From NCBI GenBank assembly GCA_016756725.1, contig JAESII010000004.1:372001-436000 (forward strand): a DNA stretch of 64,000 nucleotides. The letters are read 5' to 3'. The notes under the pieces were generated by a model. It was given only the letters and a program-made list of their open reading frames with translations. It had not been told where the DNA came from and did not search any database. Below are positions 32,405 through 40,852 of the stretch, one piece after another (position 1 is the first letter of the stretch; every line of letters begins with the position of its first letter). A program made the position numbers and the translations under genes. Origin of the DNA: Synergistaceae bacterium. GTDB lineage: Bacteria > Synergistota > Synergistia > Synergistales > Aminithiophilaceae.

Positions 32405-35400
32405 ATTTCCCGCAAAAAACGCGCCCTCCTTCTGGGAGGACTTTTTCTCCTCGTCACGCCCATAGCCCTCTTCATCCTCGTTTCCCGATCCAACCTCGGG
32501 AGCGACAGGCTTCGCATGCTCGCCCAGGATCAGCTTGAAAAGGCCCTGGGCGTCGAACTCACCATCGACAACCTCAAGGGCAACCCCCTTCGCGGCTTCT
32601 GGGCCCAGTCGGTCGCCCTCGCCCGGGACGGCGAGGTCATCGCCCAAGGAGACCGCGTCGAACTGCACCTCTCCCTGCGCTCCCTCCTGGCCGGCGACCC
32701 GGCCCTCTCCCTGCTGCGCCTCAAGGGACTGACTTTCGATCTCGCCTGTCTGGACGGCCAGAACACGGGCGGCTGTCCCACCCTGCCCCGGGGGCTGAGG
32801 CATCTCGAACTGATCGACAGCGAGCTGGTCCTCGGCGGGGAAAGGGTTCACCTTGCCCGGGCCGTCGTCGAGAACAGGGGACCTCAAGCGACCTTCGACG
32901 GCGAAGGTCGCTTCCGCGACCTCCCCTTTCGGGCCCAGCTGAAGCTCCTTTTCGCCGACGGCGGCCTGAGCCTCGACAGGAGCAGCCTCACCGTCGGCGA
33001 GAGCCGGCTCGAAGGGCAGGGGCAGGTACTCCCCGCCCTGGATCTGGATCTCAAGGCCTTCCCCCTCGACTTCGACACCTTGTCCCGCCTTCTGCCGCAA
33101 CTGGCCAAGGCCGGGGTCAAGGGGCGTCCCGACGTGACGGCCAGGGTGACGGGCCCCCCGGAAAGACCCGCGATGACGGGATCGTTTCACCTCCTCAAGG
33201 GAGAGGCCATCGCCATCGCCCTGGAGAATTTCCGCTCCTCCTGGAGCTGGCAGAAGGGACGACTCGACTTCACCGGCATCGCCACCACCGCCAACGGATC
33301 GCCCGTGGCTGGCGACCTGGGGCTGATCTTCCGGGAAAGCCTGGAACTGGATCTCGACCTGAAGGGCGAAAACCTCTCCATCGAGCGGTGGCAGAGGGCC
33401 TTCCCCTGGCTCTCCTTCGCCGAGGGCACCCTCGAGACCCTCACCGTCGACCTCGAGGGGCCGACGGGAGCTCTCCGCGGATCGGTCCGCTTCGACGGCG
33501 CCTCGGCACGGATCGCCGGCCAGGAGGGGCGCGGACTCCGGGCCGACCTCGACCTGGACGGAGCCGGAAACATCGCCGTCGACGGCGGGGGCCTCTGGGC
33601 CTCGTCACCCGTCGACGTGACGGGCACGGTCCTCCTCGACGAGGCGACGACGCTCGATCTCCGCTTCACCAGCAAGGCCCTGGCCCTCAATCTCCTGCGG
33701 ACCCATTTCGGCTGGCTCGATCCCCTTCTCCCCGAGGGGAACCTGGCCGGCACCTTCGTCATCGAGGGCCCCTCCTCGTCGCCGGCCTACCGGGGACAGA
33801 TCCGCTCCGACCGGATCCGCATCCGCAGGACCCTCCTCGAAGACTTCGAAGCCCTCTTCACCCTCCGAGGCGATCAGGCCCTCATCGAGAAGGCCTCGGG
33901 CCGGTGGCAGGGGGCCTCCCTGTCGGCCTCGGGCAGCCTGTACTCGATCTCCTCCGGCGAAAAGACGACCCTGGCCGTCACCGGCACCGTCAAAGGGCTT
34001 TCCCTGTCGGCCCTTCCCCTGAACGGCTTCGATCTCCGGGGCCGGGCCGAGGGGACGTGGCGCGCCGAAGGGCCCTTGAGCGCTCCCCGGCTCGTCACGG
34101 ACCTCACCGTGAAGGAGATGGCCTTCGCCGGCCTGCCGGGAGGGACTTTCGCCGTCAAGGCCGGCTACGACGGCCAGAACCTGACGCTCCAGTCCTTCCG
34201 GGGCCCCCTGCTGGACGGCGAGATCAGCGGATCGGGCAGGGTCGGCCTGGGAGAGAAGCCGACGATCAAGCTCGTCGGCGACTTCGCCGCCATGGCCCTG
34301 ACCGAAAAGATCCTCGGCGGGACCCTTCCCGAGGGCACCGTCACAAGCCGCCTCTCCGGAGGCTATCTCCTGGAGGGACCTCTCGACTCGCCGGCCCTCC
34401 TCCTGAACGTCAGGGAAGGAAAGGGAACGGCCTGGGACGTCCCTGTCGCCTCCGTCCAGGGGCGAGTCTCCCTCGACAGTAAGGGGTTCCGGATCGAAAA
34501 GGCCCTCCTTTCCCTTCTGGGCGGTCAGGCCGCGGTGAGCGGCTCCGTCAGGGACGAGGACCGCTTCTCCCTCAAGGCGGACCTGGAATCTCTCGATCTC
34601 ACCACCTTCCCCGGCCGCGACGGCCTGGCCTTCACCCTGGGCGGCAGCCTTTCGGGCAGCCTCCTGCTGACCGGCGACGACGGCAAAAGGGGCTTCCGGG
34701 CCGATCTCGCCGTCCCCCGCCTCAAGGTGGGAGACTTCTCCCTCACCGACGTCACCGCCCAAGCGACGGGCGACGAGGAACGTCTTGAGATCAGGGGAGC
34801 CCGAGGCCTCATCGGCACCTCTCCCGTCGAGGCCCAAGGCAGCTTCGCCCTGGCCCCCCTGAGGGGAACCTTCTCTCTGGCCGGCAAGGAGCTGGATCTG
34901 GCCGTCTTCGCCTCCGCCGCCGACCCGGCCAGGACGGGGGGGCTCTTCAACCTCAACGTCGACGGTCAGATCGGCCCCGACTCCTTTTCCGGCACGGGAG
35001 CCCTCACGTCGCCCTCGCTCCGCCTGAGCGGCCTCCGCGTCGACGACTTCCAGGCGCCCTTCATCGTTCAGGACCGGTACCTCACCATCGAAGACGGCCG
35101 GGGAAGCTTCTACGGCGGGACCATCCGGACCCAGTGGTCCCTGGGCATCGACGAGACACGCTGGGGCGGCAACCTCTCCGTCAAGGGCTTCGACCTGGCC
35201 CGGGCCCTGGCCGACGGCTTCGACCTCGAGGGCAGCCTCTCGGGGACGACCGACCTCGATCTCCGCCTCTCCGGAACCTACGGCCGGGCCATGCTTCTCG
35301 ACGGTCAGGGCAGCCTTTCCATCGTCGACGGCCAGGTCGAGGGCTTCTCGGCTCTCTCCAAGGTAGGCGGGCCCCTTCCCTACAGGAGCCTCAACATCAA

Positions 35401-35962
35401 CTACGTCATCGACGGAAGGACCCTCTACCTCCTTCCGGGAAGCCGCGCCGCCGCCCCGTCGGGCAACAGCCTCTACCGCTACCTCTCCTTCGACGGCAGC
35501 CTGACTCCGGGCAAAGAGATCGACCTCAACGGCTACGGCGAACTCAACCTCCAGTCCTTCGGCGCCCTCATCGGCGCCATCTCCAAGCTGGCCGCTGCCG
35601 AAACCCCCCAGGGCCTGGCCCAGGGCTTCCTCAGCGGCCTTCTGGGCGGCGTCACGGGCCGGGACTTCCGGGAAATCAGCTTCGCCCTCGCCGGGGACTG
35701 GGAGGCCCCCGTCCTCAAGGACGTCAAGGTCCACCAGGCTCCGGCGCGGGCGACGCCCATCCCTGAGGGGGCGAGGGACCCCAAGGATCGGGGCGACGGG
35801 AAGCAGTTCTCCTTCCGCCTCGAGTTCCCCACCGGCGAGGGCGCCGAAAAGGCCGATTCCGAGATGGGTTCCCAGATCACCCAGCAGATCCTCGACCAGA
35901 TCCTCCTCCAGCTCCTCGGGGACGACGAGGACTCCCCCGAGGACGGCTCCTTCTTCAACTAG
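32405..35962 (+). CDS. TamB-like translocation/assembly protein (DUF490, AsmA-like)
   Basis: This is a very long protein of about 1185 residues. It has an N-terminal membrane anchor ('ALLLGGLFLLVTPIALFILV'), repeated short beta-strand units through the body (periplasmic beta-taco), and a C-terminal DUF490-like part ('GGNLSVKGFDLARAL', 'LSGLLGGVTGRDFREISFAL'). TamB-type proteins span the periplasm and carry lipids or assist outer-membrane assembly, so this supports a diderm envelope. No ATG/GTG/TTG fits the N-terminus. ATT at 32405, eight bases after AGGGGG, gives 'SRKKRALLLGG' and is the best choice, with low certainty. It overlaps the converging dehydratase by 4 bp. Confidence 0.82.
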   Translation: MSRKKRALLLGGLFLLVTPIALFILVSRSNLGSDRLRMLAQDQLEKALGVELTIDNLKGNPLRGFWAQSVALARDGEVIAQGDRVELHLSLRSLLAGDPALSLLRLKGLTFDLACLDGQNTGGCPTLPRGLRHLELIDSELVLGGERVHLARAVVENRGPQATFDGEGRFRDLPFRAQLKLLFADGGLSLDRSSLTVGESRLEGQGQVLPALDLDLKAFPLDFDTLSRLLPQLAKAGVKGRPDVTARVTGPPERPAMTGSFHLLKGEAIAIALENFRSSWSWQKGRLDFTGIATTANGSPVAGDLGLIFRESLELDLDLKGENLSIERWQRAFPWLSFAEGTLETLTVDLEGPTGALRGSVRFDGASARIAGQEGRGLRADLDLDGAGNIAVDGGGLWASSPVDVTGTVLLDEATTLDLRFTSKALALNLLRTHFGWLDPLLPEGNLAGTFVIEGPSSSPAYRGQIRSDRIRIRRTLLEDFEALFTLRGDQALIEKASGRWQGASLSASGSLYSISSGEKTTLAVTGTVKGLSLSALPLNGFDLRGRAEGTWRAEGPLSAPRLVTDLTVKEMAFAGLPGGTFAVKAGYDGQNLTLQSFRGPLLDGEISGSGRVGLGEKPTIKLVGDFAAMALTEKILGGTLPEGTVTSRLSGGYLLEGPLDSPALLLNVREGKGTAWDVPVASVQGRVSLDSKGFRIEKALLSLLGGQAAVSGSVRDEDRFSLKADLESLDLTTFPGRDGLAFTLGGSLSGSLLLTGDDGKRGFRADLAVPRLKVGDFSLTDVTAQATGDEERLEIRGARGLIGTSPVEAQGSFALAPLRGTFSLAGKELDLAVFASAADPARTGGLFNLNVDGQIGPDSFSGTGALTSPSLRLSGLRVDDFQAPFIVQDRYLTIEDGRGSFYGGTIRTQWSLGIDETRWGGNLSVKGFDLARALADGFDLEGSLSGTTDLDLRLSGTYGRAMLLDGQGSLSIVDGQVEGFSALSKVGGPLPYRSLNINYVIDGRTLYLLPGSRAAAPSGNSLYRYLSFDGSLTPGKEIDLNGYGELNLQSFGALIGAISKLAAAETPQGLAQGFLSGLLGGVTGRDFREISFALAGDWEAPVLKDVKVHQAPARATPIPEGARDPKDRGDGKQFSFRLEFPTGEGAEKADSEMGSQITQQILDQILLQLLGDDEDSPEDGSFFN

Positions 35963-36939
35963 CCCTGACGGTTCAGCACCTCCAGGAGGCGCCTTTCGTC
36001 GATGTTGCCGCCGGAGATGACGACGGCACAGCGGCGGCCGGCGAGGTCGATCTTGCCGTTCAGGACGGCCGCGATGCCCACCGCTCCGGCTCCCTCGACG
36101 ACCTGGTGGTGTTCGCGGTGGCAGAAGACGATGGCCTCGGCGATCTGCTCTTCCGTCACGGCCAGGATGCCTGCGACGCGCTCCTTGGCCAGGGTGACCA
36201 GGCTTTGGGGGATGGAACCGGTCAGGCCGTCGGCCAGGGAATCGTCATAGGTCGTCTCGACGACCTTTCCCCCGGGCCAGGAAAGCACCCAGGGCTGGGA
36301 GGCGACGGACTGGACGCCCCAGATCTCCACCGAAGGCCTCAGGGCCCTGGCGGCCAGGGCGACGCCGTTCATGAGCCCCCCGCCGCCGGCGGGCGTGACG
36401 ATGACGTCGATGGAGGGCTCGTCGAGGATCAGCTCCAGGCCGAGCGTCCCGGCGCCGGCCACGACGTGACGGTCCTCAAAGGAGGAGATGTAGGTCCTCC
36501 CCTCCTCGTCGGCGGCGCGGTGGGCCTCCTTTTCGGCGTCGTCGTAGAGATGGCCGACAACGCGAAGCTCCACCCACTGGCCGCCGAGACGTCTGATGGC
36601 GGCCTTCTTCGTCTCCGGGCAGCTTCCGGGCACGCAGATGAGGGCCTTCAGGCCGAGCATCGCCGCCGCCATGGCCACCCCCTGGCCGTGATTGCCGCTG
36701 GAGGCGGTCACGACGCCGCGGTCTCTCTCCTCGGCGGAGAGGGAAAACATCCGGTTCAGCGCTCCCCGGAGCTTGAAGGAGCCGCAGATCTGGTGATTCT
36801 CCCACTTGATGTAGACGGGCGATCCCACGCGGTCGCTCAAAGGCAGCGAGAGCTCTGTCGGCGTGTGGCGCACCCTTCCCCGGAGAAACTTGCGGGCCTC
36901 CAGCACGTCGGTGATCGTCGGGGCGACAAAGGGTTTCAT
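35959..36939 (-). CDS. Threonine/serine dehydratase-like PLP enzyme
   Basis: This 326-residue fold-II PLP enzyme has the Schiff-base Lys in 'ICGSFKLRGALNRM' (about residue 50), 'VTASSGNHGQGVAMAA', and the glycine-rich 'TPAGGGGLMNGVAL'. It has no C-terminal ACT domain, so it is the catabolic/short type, which deaminates threonine or serine to 2-oxoacids, or a serine racemase relative. ATG 36939 has GAGGGAGG nine bases upstream; the longer frame to 36984 lacks one. It fits an amino-acid fermenting lifestyle. Confidence 0.85.
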   Translation of the reverse strand: MKPFVAPTITDVLEARKFLRGRVRHTPTELSLPLSDRVGSPVYIKWENHQICGSFKLRGALNRMFSLSAEERDRGVVTASSGNHGQGVAMAAAMLGLKALICVPGSCPETKKAAIRRLGGQWVELRVVGHLYDDAEKEAHRAADEEGRTYISSFEDRHVVAGAGTLGLELILDEPSIDVIVTPAGGGGLMNGVALAARALRPSVEIWGVQSVASQPWVLSWPGGKVVETTYDDSLADGLTGSIPQSLVTLAKERVAGILAVTEEQIAEAIVFCHREHHQVVEGAGAVGIAAVLNGKIDLAGRRCAVVISGGNIDERRLLEVLNRQG

Positions 36940-37070
36940 CGGGCAAAACCTCCCTCGGTAGTAGAAGTGAGTCCTCTTCGACACCCTCCCATTATAGGGG
37001 AGCCTTGCCCTAAAGATTCCCTGAGGCTATACTCGGCAAATATTAAACAATGAAAGAGCAGGTGAAAGCC

Positions 37071-37640
37071 GTGCCCCACCGCGTTCTGCTTCTCGGCGGA
37101 GCCAGAAGCGGCAAGAGCCGCCTCGGAGAAACCCTGGCCCGGAGCTGGGGAGGTGACGACGTCACCTACATCGCCACGGCGGAGATCGGCGACGCCGAGA
37201 TGGCCCGCCGCATCGAGCTTCACCGCAGCCAACGCCCCTCGGCGTGGACGACCTGGGAGGGAGCGGCCGGAGAGCTGCCCCAAGTCGTGGCAAGCCTGGA
37301 CGGCGTCGTCCTCATGGACTGCCTCACCGTCTGGCTCTCCCGTCTTTTCCTGGCCGACGGCCACGCCGAGGGCGACGACGAAGCCCTCTGGCATGAGAGC
37401 GAACGGAGAATCCTCGCCGCCGTCGAAGCCCTCCTGGAGGGCGCGAGAGCGGCCCGGGCCTTCATCGTCGTCTCCAACGAAGTCGGCTCGGGCCTGGTCC
37501 CGACCTACCTCATGGGGCGGCGCTTCCGCGACCTGCAGGGCCGGGCCAACCAGCTGGCGGCGGCAAAGGCCGAGACGGCGGCTCTCGTCGTCGCCGGCCT
37601 TCCCCTCCTGCTCAAGGGGAGCCTCGACGATGGCCGCTGA
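37071..37640 (+). CDS. cobU: Adenosylcobinamide kinase/guanylyltransferase
   Basis: This is a 189-residue bifunctional enzyme of the nucleotide-loop assembly step. The P-loop 'LLGGARSGKSRLGE', 'YIATAEIGDAEMARRI', 'LMDCLTVWLSRL' and 'VSNEVGSGLVPTYLMGRRFRD' are diagnostic. GTG 37071 follows AGGTGA by five bases; the ATG at 37050 has no ribosome site. It is followed directly by cobS with an 11-bp overlap. With the cobalamin receptor at 58992 it suggests cobinamide salvage. Confidence 0.92.
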   Translation: MPHRVLLLGGARSGKSRLGETLARSWGGDDVTYIATAEIGDAEMARRIELHRSQRPSAWTTWEGAAGELPQVVASLDGVVLMDCLTVWLSRLFLADGHAEGDDEALWHESERRILAAVEALLEGARAARAFIVVSNEVGSGLVPTYLMGRRFRDLQGRANQLAAAKAETAALVVAGLPLLLKGSLDDGR

Positions 37641-38388
37641 GCGGCTCCGGCCGGACAGGGCCTTCCTCGTCCTCCTGGGCTTCCTCACCACCCTCCCCGT
37701 ACCCTCCAGACTCTGGCCGAGAGAGCCCGTTCCTCTGGTCGACGCCCTTCCCCTGGCTCCCCTCGTAGGTGCTCTCCTGGCCACCCTCACGGGCGCCCTC
37801 TACCTTCTGGCCCGCCCCCTCGTCGGCGGCCTTCCCGCGGCCTGGCTGGCCCTGGCCCTCTACGTCCTCTGCGGCTGGAGCCTCCATCTCGACGGCCTTT
37901 CCGATCTCGCCGACGGTCTGGGAAGCCACAAGGAGGGTGATGCCATGAGGGCCGTCATGAAGGACAGCCGCCTCGGCGGCTTCGGCGCCCTGGCCCTCGT
38001 CGTCACCCTCGGCCTCTGGACCTCCCTGGTGGCCTCCCTTGAGGGCCTCCACGCCTTCCGAAGCCTCCTTTTCGCCGCCGTCCTGGGCCGTTTCGGCCTC
38101 TGCCTCGCCGCCTGGCGGGGGAGCTACCCCTGGGAATCGGGCCTGGGACGGTCCATCGTCCTCTCCTTCGACGACGGACGGCTTCTGATCGCCCTGGCCC
38201 TGGCCGGCCTCTTTCTCCCCCTCGCTCCCCGGGCCTGGGCCGCCGCGACCGTCGCCGCCGTCGTGACGGTCCTTGCCGTCGTCGCCCTCGCCGAAAAGAG
38301 GCTGGGCGGCACCAACGGCGACGTCCTCGGCGCCTGCCAGGTCCTGGCCGAGACGGCAGCCCTCCTGGCCGCAGCGGCTCTGGCATGA
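37630..38388 (+). CDS. cobS: Adenosylcobinamide-GDP ribazoletransferase (cobalamin synthase)
   Basis: This is a 252-residue polytopic membrane enzyme. The signature 'WSLHLDGLSDLADGLGSHKEGDAMRAVMKDSRLGGFG' region carries the Asp-rich active site, and 'KRLGGTNGDVLGACQ' is the conserved C-terminal loop. It joins alpha-ribazole or its phosphate to adenosylcobinamide-GDP. ATG 37630 overlaps the end of cobU, so the two are coupled. No cobT or alpha-ribazole phosphatase is next to it in the usual form. Confidence 0.92.
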   Translation: MAAERLRPDRAFLVLLGFLTTLPVPSRLWPREPVPLVDALPLAPLVGALLATLTGALYLLARPLVGGLPAAWLALALYVLCGWSLHLDGLSDLADGLGSHKEGDAMRAVMKDSRLGGFGALALVVTLGLWTSLVASLEGLHAFRSLLFAAVLGRFGLCLAAWRGSYPWESGLGRSIVLSFDDGRLLIALALAGLFLPLAPRAWAAATVAAVVTVLAVVALAEKRLGGTNGDVLGACQVLAETAALLAAAALA

Positions 38389-38472
38389 CGGAATCCCCAG
38401 CCGATGCTATGATGAAGAAGACCGAGCTCGCCCGGAACGAACGGAGCCGAATCCACCGAGAGGGATGAGGTT

Positions 38473-39609
38473 TTGAAACTCGTCTACACGCGCTCCCTCA
38501 AACCTCAGATGATCCTGGCACGCCCTCTCTTCTCCGAGAAGGGCACCCTCCTTCTCGCCGAGGGGATCCACCTCAACGAGAGGCTGATCGGCATGCTCGC
38601 CCGCCTTGACGTCCCCTTCGTCTACGTCAAGGACGATCGCTTCCCCGACCTGGAAGTCCGTCCCCTCATCAGCCACCAGAACATGGGCCGGGCCATCCGG
38701 GAGCTCCACCGCACCTACGAGGACGCCACCCGCAACTCGGCCAAGACCGCCCTCGCCGCCGACTTTGACGAGCTCCTTTCCGTCGTCAGGGCCGTCCTGG
38801 ACGAAGTTCTCAGCCAGAACGACCTGGTGGTCCACCTCCTCGACATCCGCAGCAACGACGCCTACTCCTACCAGCACAGCGTCCAGACCATGATCCTCGC
38901 CGTCCTCATGGGCCGCCGTCTCGGCCTCACCGAAGCCCAGCTTCACAACCTGGGCCTGGGCGCCCTCCTGGCGGGCATCGGAAAGGCCTTCGTCCCGGGC
39001 CGGATCCTGAACAAGGCCGGGCCCCTGACGGAGGAGGAACGGAGCCTGCTCACCCACTACCCCCGGTTCGGCTGGGAGCTTCTCGAAGGGTACGCCAACG
39101 TCTGGCCCACGGCGCGGATCGTCGCCCTCCAGCACCAGGAACGGTGGGACGGCAGCGGCTACCCCTCGGGACTCAAGGGCGAGGAAATCCACCTCTTCAG
39201 CCGCATCACCGCCGTCGCCGACGTCCAGGACGCCCTCATCTCCCAGCGCCCCTGGCGCGGGCCCCTGAGGCCCCACGAGGCCTTCAATCTCCTCCTCGAC
39301 GGGACAGGAACCCTCTTCGACCCCGCCGTCATCGAGGCCTACCGGCAGGTCGTGACGCCCTTCCCCGTCGGCACCTGGCTCTACCTGTCGACGGGCCACG
39401 TGGGCATGGTCGTCGATGCCTTCGCCGACGACACGATGCGGCCCAAGGTCCGCCTCGTCCGCCACGAGCGGACCGGCGATCTGGCCAAACCCCTCGATCT
39501 CGACCTCCGCGATTATCCCGAGCTGGAAATCGGCGCCGTCCTCGACGGCGAGGAGAGGACAGCCGAAGAGGCAGCACCCCTGTTGAACGAACCCCCTCAG
39601 ATGGTGTAA
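38473..39609 (+). CDS. HD-GYP-like protein with a degenerate metal site
   Basis: This 378-residue protein has an N-terminal DUF3391-like part and an HD-GYP fold ('YSYQHSVQTMILAVLMGRRLGL', 'HQERWDGSGYPSGLKGEEIHL'). The GYP motif is present but the HD motif that should read HDIGK is replaced by 'LLAGIGKAFVP', so key metal ligands are lost. It may therefore bind cyclic dinucleotides or act as a scaffold rather than hydrolyse c-di-GMP. The TTG start at 38473 follows a GATGAGG site. Confidence 0.82.
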   Translation: MKLVYTRSLKPQMILARPLFSEKGTLLLAEGIHLNERLIGMLARLDVPFVYVKDDRFPDLEVRPLISHQNMGRAIRELHRTYEDATRNSAKTALAADFDELLSVVRAVLDEVLSQNDLVVHLLDIRSNDAYSYQHSVQTMILAVLMGRRLGLTEAQLHNLGLGALLAGIGKAFVPGRILNKAGPLTEEERSLLTHYPRFGWELLEGYANVWPTARIVALQHQERWDGSGYPSGLKGEEIHLFSRITAVADVQDALISQRPWRGPLRPHEAFNLLLDGTGTLFDPAVIEAYRQVVTPFPVGTWLYLSTGHVGMVVDAFADDTMRPKVRLVRHERTGDLAKPLDLDLRDYPELEIGAVLDGEERTAEEAAPLLNEPPQMV

Positions 39610-39611
39610 AG

Positions 39612-39785
39612 TGACTTCAGCCAGGTCGCCGCGGATGACGGGAAGCCGGTGCAAGGCCGGAGCGGCCCCGCCACTGTAACCGTGACGAAACCGCATGGCC
39701 ACTGGGGCATCTGCCCCGGGAAGGCGCGGGAGTAGGACGATCGGAAGCCAGGAGACCGATCCGCAGGCGTAACCTCAGACCCGCT
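39612..39785 (+). ncRNA. Cobalamin riboswitch
   Basis: The core 'GGGAAGCCGGTGCAAGGCC', the B12 box region 'GCCCCGCCACTGTAACCG' and the downstream 'GGAAGCCAGGAGACC' match the adenosylcobalamin aptamer. It lies 113 bp before the HAD phosphatase gene. Binding of the coenzyme should favour the terminator at 39835-39863 and lower expression of that gene. Confidence 0.93.
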
Positions 39786-39834
39786 CGAGGGAGCGGTCCG
39801 GGGTGCTTGAAGGCGGCCTGGAGATCTCCCCTCC

Positions 39835-39875
39835 GGGCCGCAGGATTCCTCCCCTTGCGGCCCCTCCCCATTTTT
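39835..39875 (+). terminator. Riboswitch expression-platform terminator
   Basis: GGGCCGCA (39835-39842) pairs with TGCGGCCC (39856-39863) and is followed by CTCCCCATTTTT, as a rho-independent terminator controlled by the cobalamin aptamer. Confidence 0.7.
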
Positions 39876-39897
39876 CCCGTGAAAAGGAGACCTGCCG

Positions 39898-40701
39898 ATG
39901 GCCATCAGACTCGTTGCCGTCGATCTCGACGACACCCTCCTCGACAGTGGCGGCACCATCAGCCCCCGCACCCTCGAGACCATCGCGGCCTGCCGGCGGG
40001 CCGGCGTCACCGTCACCATCGCCTCGGGGCGCATGTTCTGCTCCCTCGTCCCCTTTGCCGACAGGATCGGCGACAACCTGCCCATCATCGCCTACAACGG
40101 CGGGCTCGTCCGGGAAAGCCGGACGGGACACACCCTCTGCCATCGGCCCATCGACGAGACCCTGGCCGCGGAGGTCCTCGCCCTCTGCCGGGACCGGCGA
40201 TGGTACGTCCAGACCTACCTCGACGACAGGCTCTACGTCGAAAGCCGCGACGACGACCGGGCCCGGGCCTATGAGAAGCTGGCCGACATCACCGCCGTTC
40301 CCCTCGGTGACGCCTACTGGGATCTCCGGGGGGAACCGACGAAGATGCTCCTCATCGACGACGCCGAGAGGATGGCCGCCATCGCCGCCGAAATGAGGGA
40401 GCGCTTCCGGGGCCGCCTCAGCCTCCCCCGGTCCAAGCCGGGCTTTCTCGAGGTCGTCGACCGAGGCGTCGACAAGGGCAAGGCTCTCGCCTTCCTGGCC
40501 GACCGTATGGGCCTGACCCGGGAAGAGGTCATGGCCGTCGGCGACGGGGAAAACGACGTGGCCATGCTGCACTGGGCCGGCCTGGGCGTGGCCGTCGCCA
40601 ACGGCGCCGCCCTGGCCCTGGAAAAGGCCGACGTCGTCACCGCCTCCAACGACGACGAGGGCCTCGCCCAGGCTCTGGAGCGCTACGTCCTTACAGCCTG
40701 A
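39898..40701 (+). CDS. Cof-type HAD-IIB phosphatase under cobalamin riboswitch control
   Basis: This 267-residue HAD hydrolase has motif I 'AVDLDDTLLDSGG' (Asp8, Asp10), motif II 'VTIASGRMF', a motif III Lys near residue 190 and motif IV 'VMAVGDGENDVAML'. Cof-type enzymes dephosphorylate a range of small metabolites. Its control by a cobalamin riboswitch and proximity to cobU/cobS suggest a step of cobalamin assembly, such as alpha-ribazole-phosphate dephosphorylation, for which no cobC is visible here. That assignment is inference. ATG 39898 has AAAAGGAG. Confidence 0.83.
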   Translation: MAIRLVAVDLDDTLLDSGGTISPRTLETIAACRRAGVTVTIASGRMFCSLVPFADRIGDNLPIIAYNGGLVRESRTGHTLCHRPIDETLAAEVLALCRDRRWYVQTYLDDRLYVESRDDDRARAYEKLADITAVPLGDAYWDLRGEPTKMLLIDDAERMAAIAAEMRERFRGRLSLPRSKPGFLEVVDRGVDKGKALAFLADRMGLTREEVMAVGDGENDVAMLHWAGLGVAVANGAALALEKADVVTASNDDEGLAQALERYVLTA

Positions 40702-40715
40702 AACGAAGGCGCAAG

Positions 40716-40753
40716 AAGGCCGCGGAAGCCCTGGGGGGCTTGCGCGGCTTTTT
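40716..40753 (+). terminator. Terminator after the HAD phosphatase gene
   Basis: GCCGCGGAAGCCC pairs with GGGCTTGCGCGGC across a short loop and is followed by seven T residues. Confidence 0.75.
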
Positions 40754-40852
40754 TTGCGCCTTTCTGCCCGATACCCAGCCCCCTTTATTTCTTATATCAT
40801 TGCAGAAAAGGTGGCCCCGACCACTGACAGGACCGGAAAGGGGAACGATCTC

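Noticed and set aside
33605-35734. 709-codon minus-strand frame opposite the TamB-like gene
   Set aside because: Antisense shadow with biased composition and no recognisable domain.
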